In this document: positions 4,641-5,882 of the stretch, piece by piece
Layout of the letters: every line of letters starts with the position of its first letter
Numbering within the stretch: position 1 is the stretch's first letter
Assembly: GCA_001751005.1 (NCBI GenBank)
Contig: MAXL01000371.1
Location: forward strand, 1-5,882
DNA from: Desulfobacterales bacterium S5133MH16
GTDB taxonomy: Bacteria > Desulfobacterota > Desulfobacteria > Desulfobacterales > UBA11574
Length of the DNA stretch: 5,882 bases
Direction: 5' to 3'
The notes under the pieces: model-generated
Seen by the model: the letters and a program-made list of their open reading frames with translations, nothing else
The model's database searches: none
What the model was told of the DNA's origin: nothing
Made by a program: the position numbers and the translations under genes

Positions 4641-5621
4641 ATGAATAAATTTAAGAAAAAGCAGAAACGTTTCAGAACAAATCAGGAGCAAAATAGCACT
4701 GTCAACGATAAGAACGATGGTGAAGAACCGAAATATCATTCTGATGATTCTGCTATTGTTAAGTTTGACCCGCTTCAGCGCTACCTTTCAGAAATAAGCA
4801 AGCACAAGCTTCTCACCAGAGAGCAGGAAATAGAGCTCGGGAAAAGAGTCATGGAAGATGGTGACAGCGAGGCTGCATATATTCTGGTGACCGCCAACCT
4901 CAGACTTGTGGTGAAAATCGCTCTCGAATTTCAGCGAGTATGGATGCAGAATCTTTTAGACCTGATTCAGGAAGGGAATATCGGGCTCATGCAGGCAGTT
5001 AAAAAATTTGATCCATACAAGAATGTCAAGTTTTCATATTATTCCTCATTCTGGATAAAGGCTTACATTTTAAAGTTTATTATGGACAACTGGCGTCTTG
5101 TGAAAATAGGGACCACCCAGGGGCAACGAAAACTTTTTTTCAAGCTTAAAAAAGAGAAGCAGAAACTGATTGAACAGGGTTTTGATCCCAAACCAAAACT
5201 TCTGTCGCAAAGACTGGGGGTATCCGAGCGTGAAATTGTGGATATGGACCAGAGGCTTGATGGCTGGGATGTTTCTTTGGATGCCCCTCTAAAAGATGAT
5301 TCGGATACGGAAAGAGTTGAGTTGTTAAACACGGAAGTCGAATCTACGGAAGATTGGGTGGCAAAAAAGGAGATGGAGAGTCTTTTACATAATAAGATCG
5401 CCGAGTTTAAAAAAACAATGACGCCCAGAGAGCTTGAAATTTTTGAACAGCGTATTTTTTCAGACTCTCCTGCTACGTTGCAGGAGATTGGTGACCGCTA
5501 CAAGATATCAAGAGAACGTGTCCGCCAGGTTGAAAAGAATATTATTAAGAGGTTGAGAGAGTTTTTTAAACGCGAAATCCCCGACTTTGATTTTTATGAC
5601 AGGGTTAACGTATCTGATTAA
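4641..5621 (+). CDS. rpoH: RNA polymerase sigma factor, sigma-32 (RpoH) type
   Basis: A 326-residue group 3-like sigma-70 family factor. It directs RNA polymerase to alternative promoters, in the sigma-32 class typically heat-shock genes. The charged N-tail (1-40) lacks region 1.1. Region 1.2 is at about 44-70 (PLQRYLSEISKHKLLTREQE). Regions 2.1-2.4 are at about 78-157 (NLRLVVKIALEF, NLLDLIQEGNIGLMQAVKKF, FSYYSSFWIKAYILKFIMDN). The RpoH box follows at 162-171 (QRKLFFKLKK), close to the E. coli QRKLFFNLRK hallmark. Region 3 is about 176-215 (LLSQRLGVSEREIVDMDQRL, VSLDAP). Region 4.2 with its helix-turn-helix is about 278-310 (ATLQEIGDRYKISRERVRQV). Length is slightly above E. coli RpoH (284) because of the N-tail. 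An in-frame TAA at 4629 makes ATG 4641 the first possible start, yet no clear Shine-Dalgarno precedes it. It is followed 60 nt later, without a terminator, by a lipoprotein gene. The assignment to the RpoH class is strong; that its regulon is heat shock is inference. Confidence 0.88.
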   Translation: MNKFKKKQKRFRTNQEQNSTVNDKNDGEEPKYHSDDSAIVKFDPLQRYLSEISKHKLLTREQEIELGKRVMEDGDSEAAYILVTANLRLVVKIALEFQRVWMQNLLDLIQEGNIGLMQAVKKFDPYKNVKFSYYSSFWIKAYILKFIMDNWRLVKIGTTQGQRKLFFKLKKEKQKLIEQGFDPKPKLLSQRLGVSEREIVDMDQRLDGWDVSLDAPLKDDSDTERVELLNTEVESTEDWVAKKEMESLLHNKIAEFKKTMTPRELEIFEQRIFSDSPATLQEIGDRYKISRERVRQVEKNIIKRLREFFKREIPDFDFYDRVNVSD

Positions 5622-5670
5622 TTCCTTAGTTATAAATTTTGTTATTTGTATTTTTCGGTTTATCCGGCTT

Positions 5671-5674
5671 AGGA
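5671..5674 (+). promoter_or_regulatory. Ribosome binding site of the lipoprotein gene
   Basis: AGGA lies 7 nt before the ATG at 5682 and supports that start. No terminator hairpin is visible in 5622-5681. Confidence 0.5.
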
Positions 5675-5681
5675 CGTTTAA

Positions 5682-5882
5682 ATGAAATCTAAATTATTAA
5701 ATCTGATCATTGCTATTATGGTCATTCTAGTTTTTTCCGGTTGTTTTCCTTATAAAAAGGCGGCTCAGCCATTAGGTAAAAGCCTGGACGAGACGGTGAC
5801 AGATTCGCTCGCGCCGGAGAGCCGATATTACTACTTTACAGAGGCACAGTTGCAGCGGAAAACAGGCAACTACGATAAAGCG
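5682..5882 (+). CDS. Lipoprotein, probably with tetratricopeptide repeats (partial, 5' end)
   Basis: The first 67 codons of a gene cut by the right edge. Residues 1-20 are a lipoprotein signal: basic MKSK, hydrophobic LLNLIIAIMVILV, lipobox FSGC with the acylated cysteine at 21. The -3 residue F is less usual than L, but V and L precede it. After a linker (FPYKKAAQPLGKSLDETVTD) comes SRYYYFTEAQLQRKTGNYDKA (47-67), which looks like the first helix pair of a TPR: aromatic/small pattern, then GNYDKA. This suggests an outer- or inner-membrane-anchored TPR lipoprotein, but the repeats themselves lie outside the window. It follows the sigma factor gene at 60 nt on the same strand, probably in the same transcript. 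Confidence 0.75.
   Translation, partial: MKSKLLNLIIAIMVILVFSGCFPYKKAAQPLGKSLDETVTDSLAPESRYYYFTEAQLQRKTGNYDKA

Noticed and set aside
5063..5332. 89-codon - strand ORF opposite the sigma factor gene
   Set aside because: Shadow of the RpoH region 2-3 coding sequence; serine-rich and without recognisable motifs.

Overview
The window looks like part of a chromosome from an anaerobic-type Gram-negative bacterium, most likely a Desulfobacterota member (Desulfobacterales-like). The hints are a DUF2914 exported protein, a PA2779-family small membrane protein, a CdaA-YbbR fusion, a sigma-32-type factor followed by a lipoprotein, and a bactofilin. This placement is inferred from gene content and style, not measured. 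Base composition is moderate to AT-rich, except for a clearly GC-richer block at about 788-1891.

Left part (1-1891, + strand): the last 32 codons of an unidentified gene end at 100. A 157-nt gap with a promoter-like palindrome follows. Next come a PA2779-family secreted/membrane protein (258-662), a bactofilin (788-1273) and a degenerate SAM-methyltransferase-like protein (1277-1891). The last starts with TTG only 3 nt after the bactofilin stop, so the two are almost certainly co-translated.

Middle part (1957-3958, - strand): a DUF2914 exported protein lies upstream of a membrane diadenylate cyclase (CdaA) fused in one chain to YbbR/CdaR-type repeats. It should make c-di-AMP at the inner membrane, with its presumed regulator attached. 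The 133-nt gap between the two genes holds an imperfect inverted repeat built from 10-bp units. That repeat also creates a misleading upstream GTG start for the cyclase.

About 400 nt of very AT-rich non-coding DNA (3959-4374) separates this - strand pair from the right part. It contains a bulged 12-bp hairpin and a candidate leftward promoter.

Right part (4375-5882): a tRNA-Arg(TCT) with encoded CCA lies on the - strand, with a good upstream promoter and an excellent intrinsic terminator. To its right a sigma-32/RpoH-type factor runs on the + strand, followed by the start of a lipoprotein that is probably in the same operon. A near-consensus sigma-70 promoter at 4375-4403 points rightward on the far side of the tRNA. 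If active, it would make a long leader for the sigma gene that is antisense to the whole tRNA. I regard this as the most testable oddity here. I see no CRISPR array, insertion sequence, rRNA or clear defence system, and nothing that amounts to a demonstrable new system.
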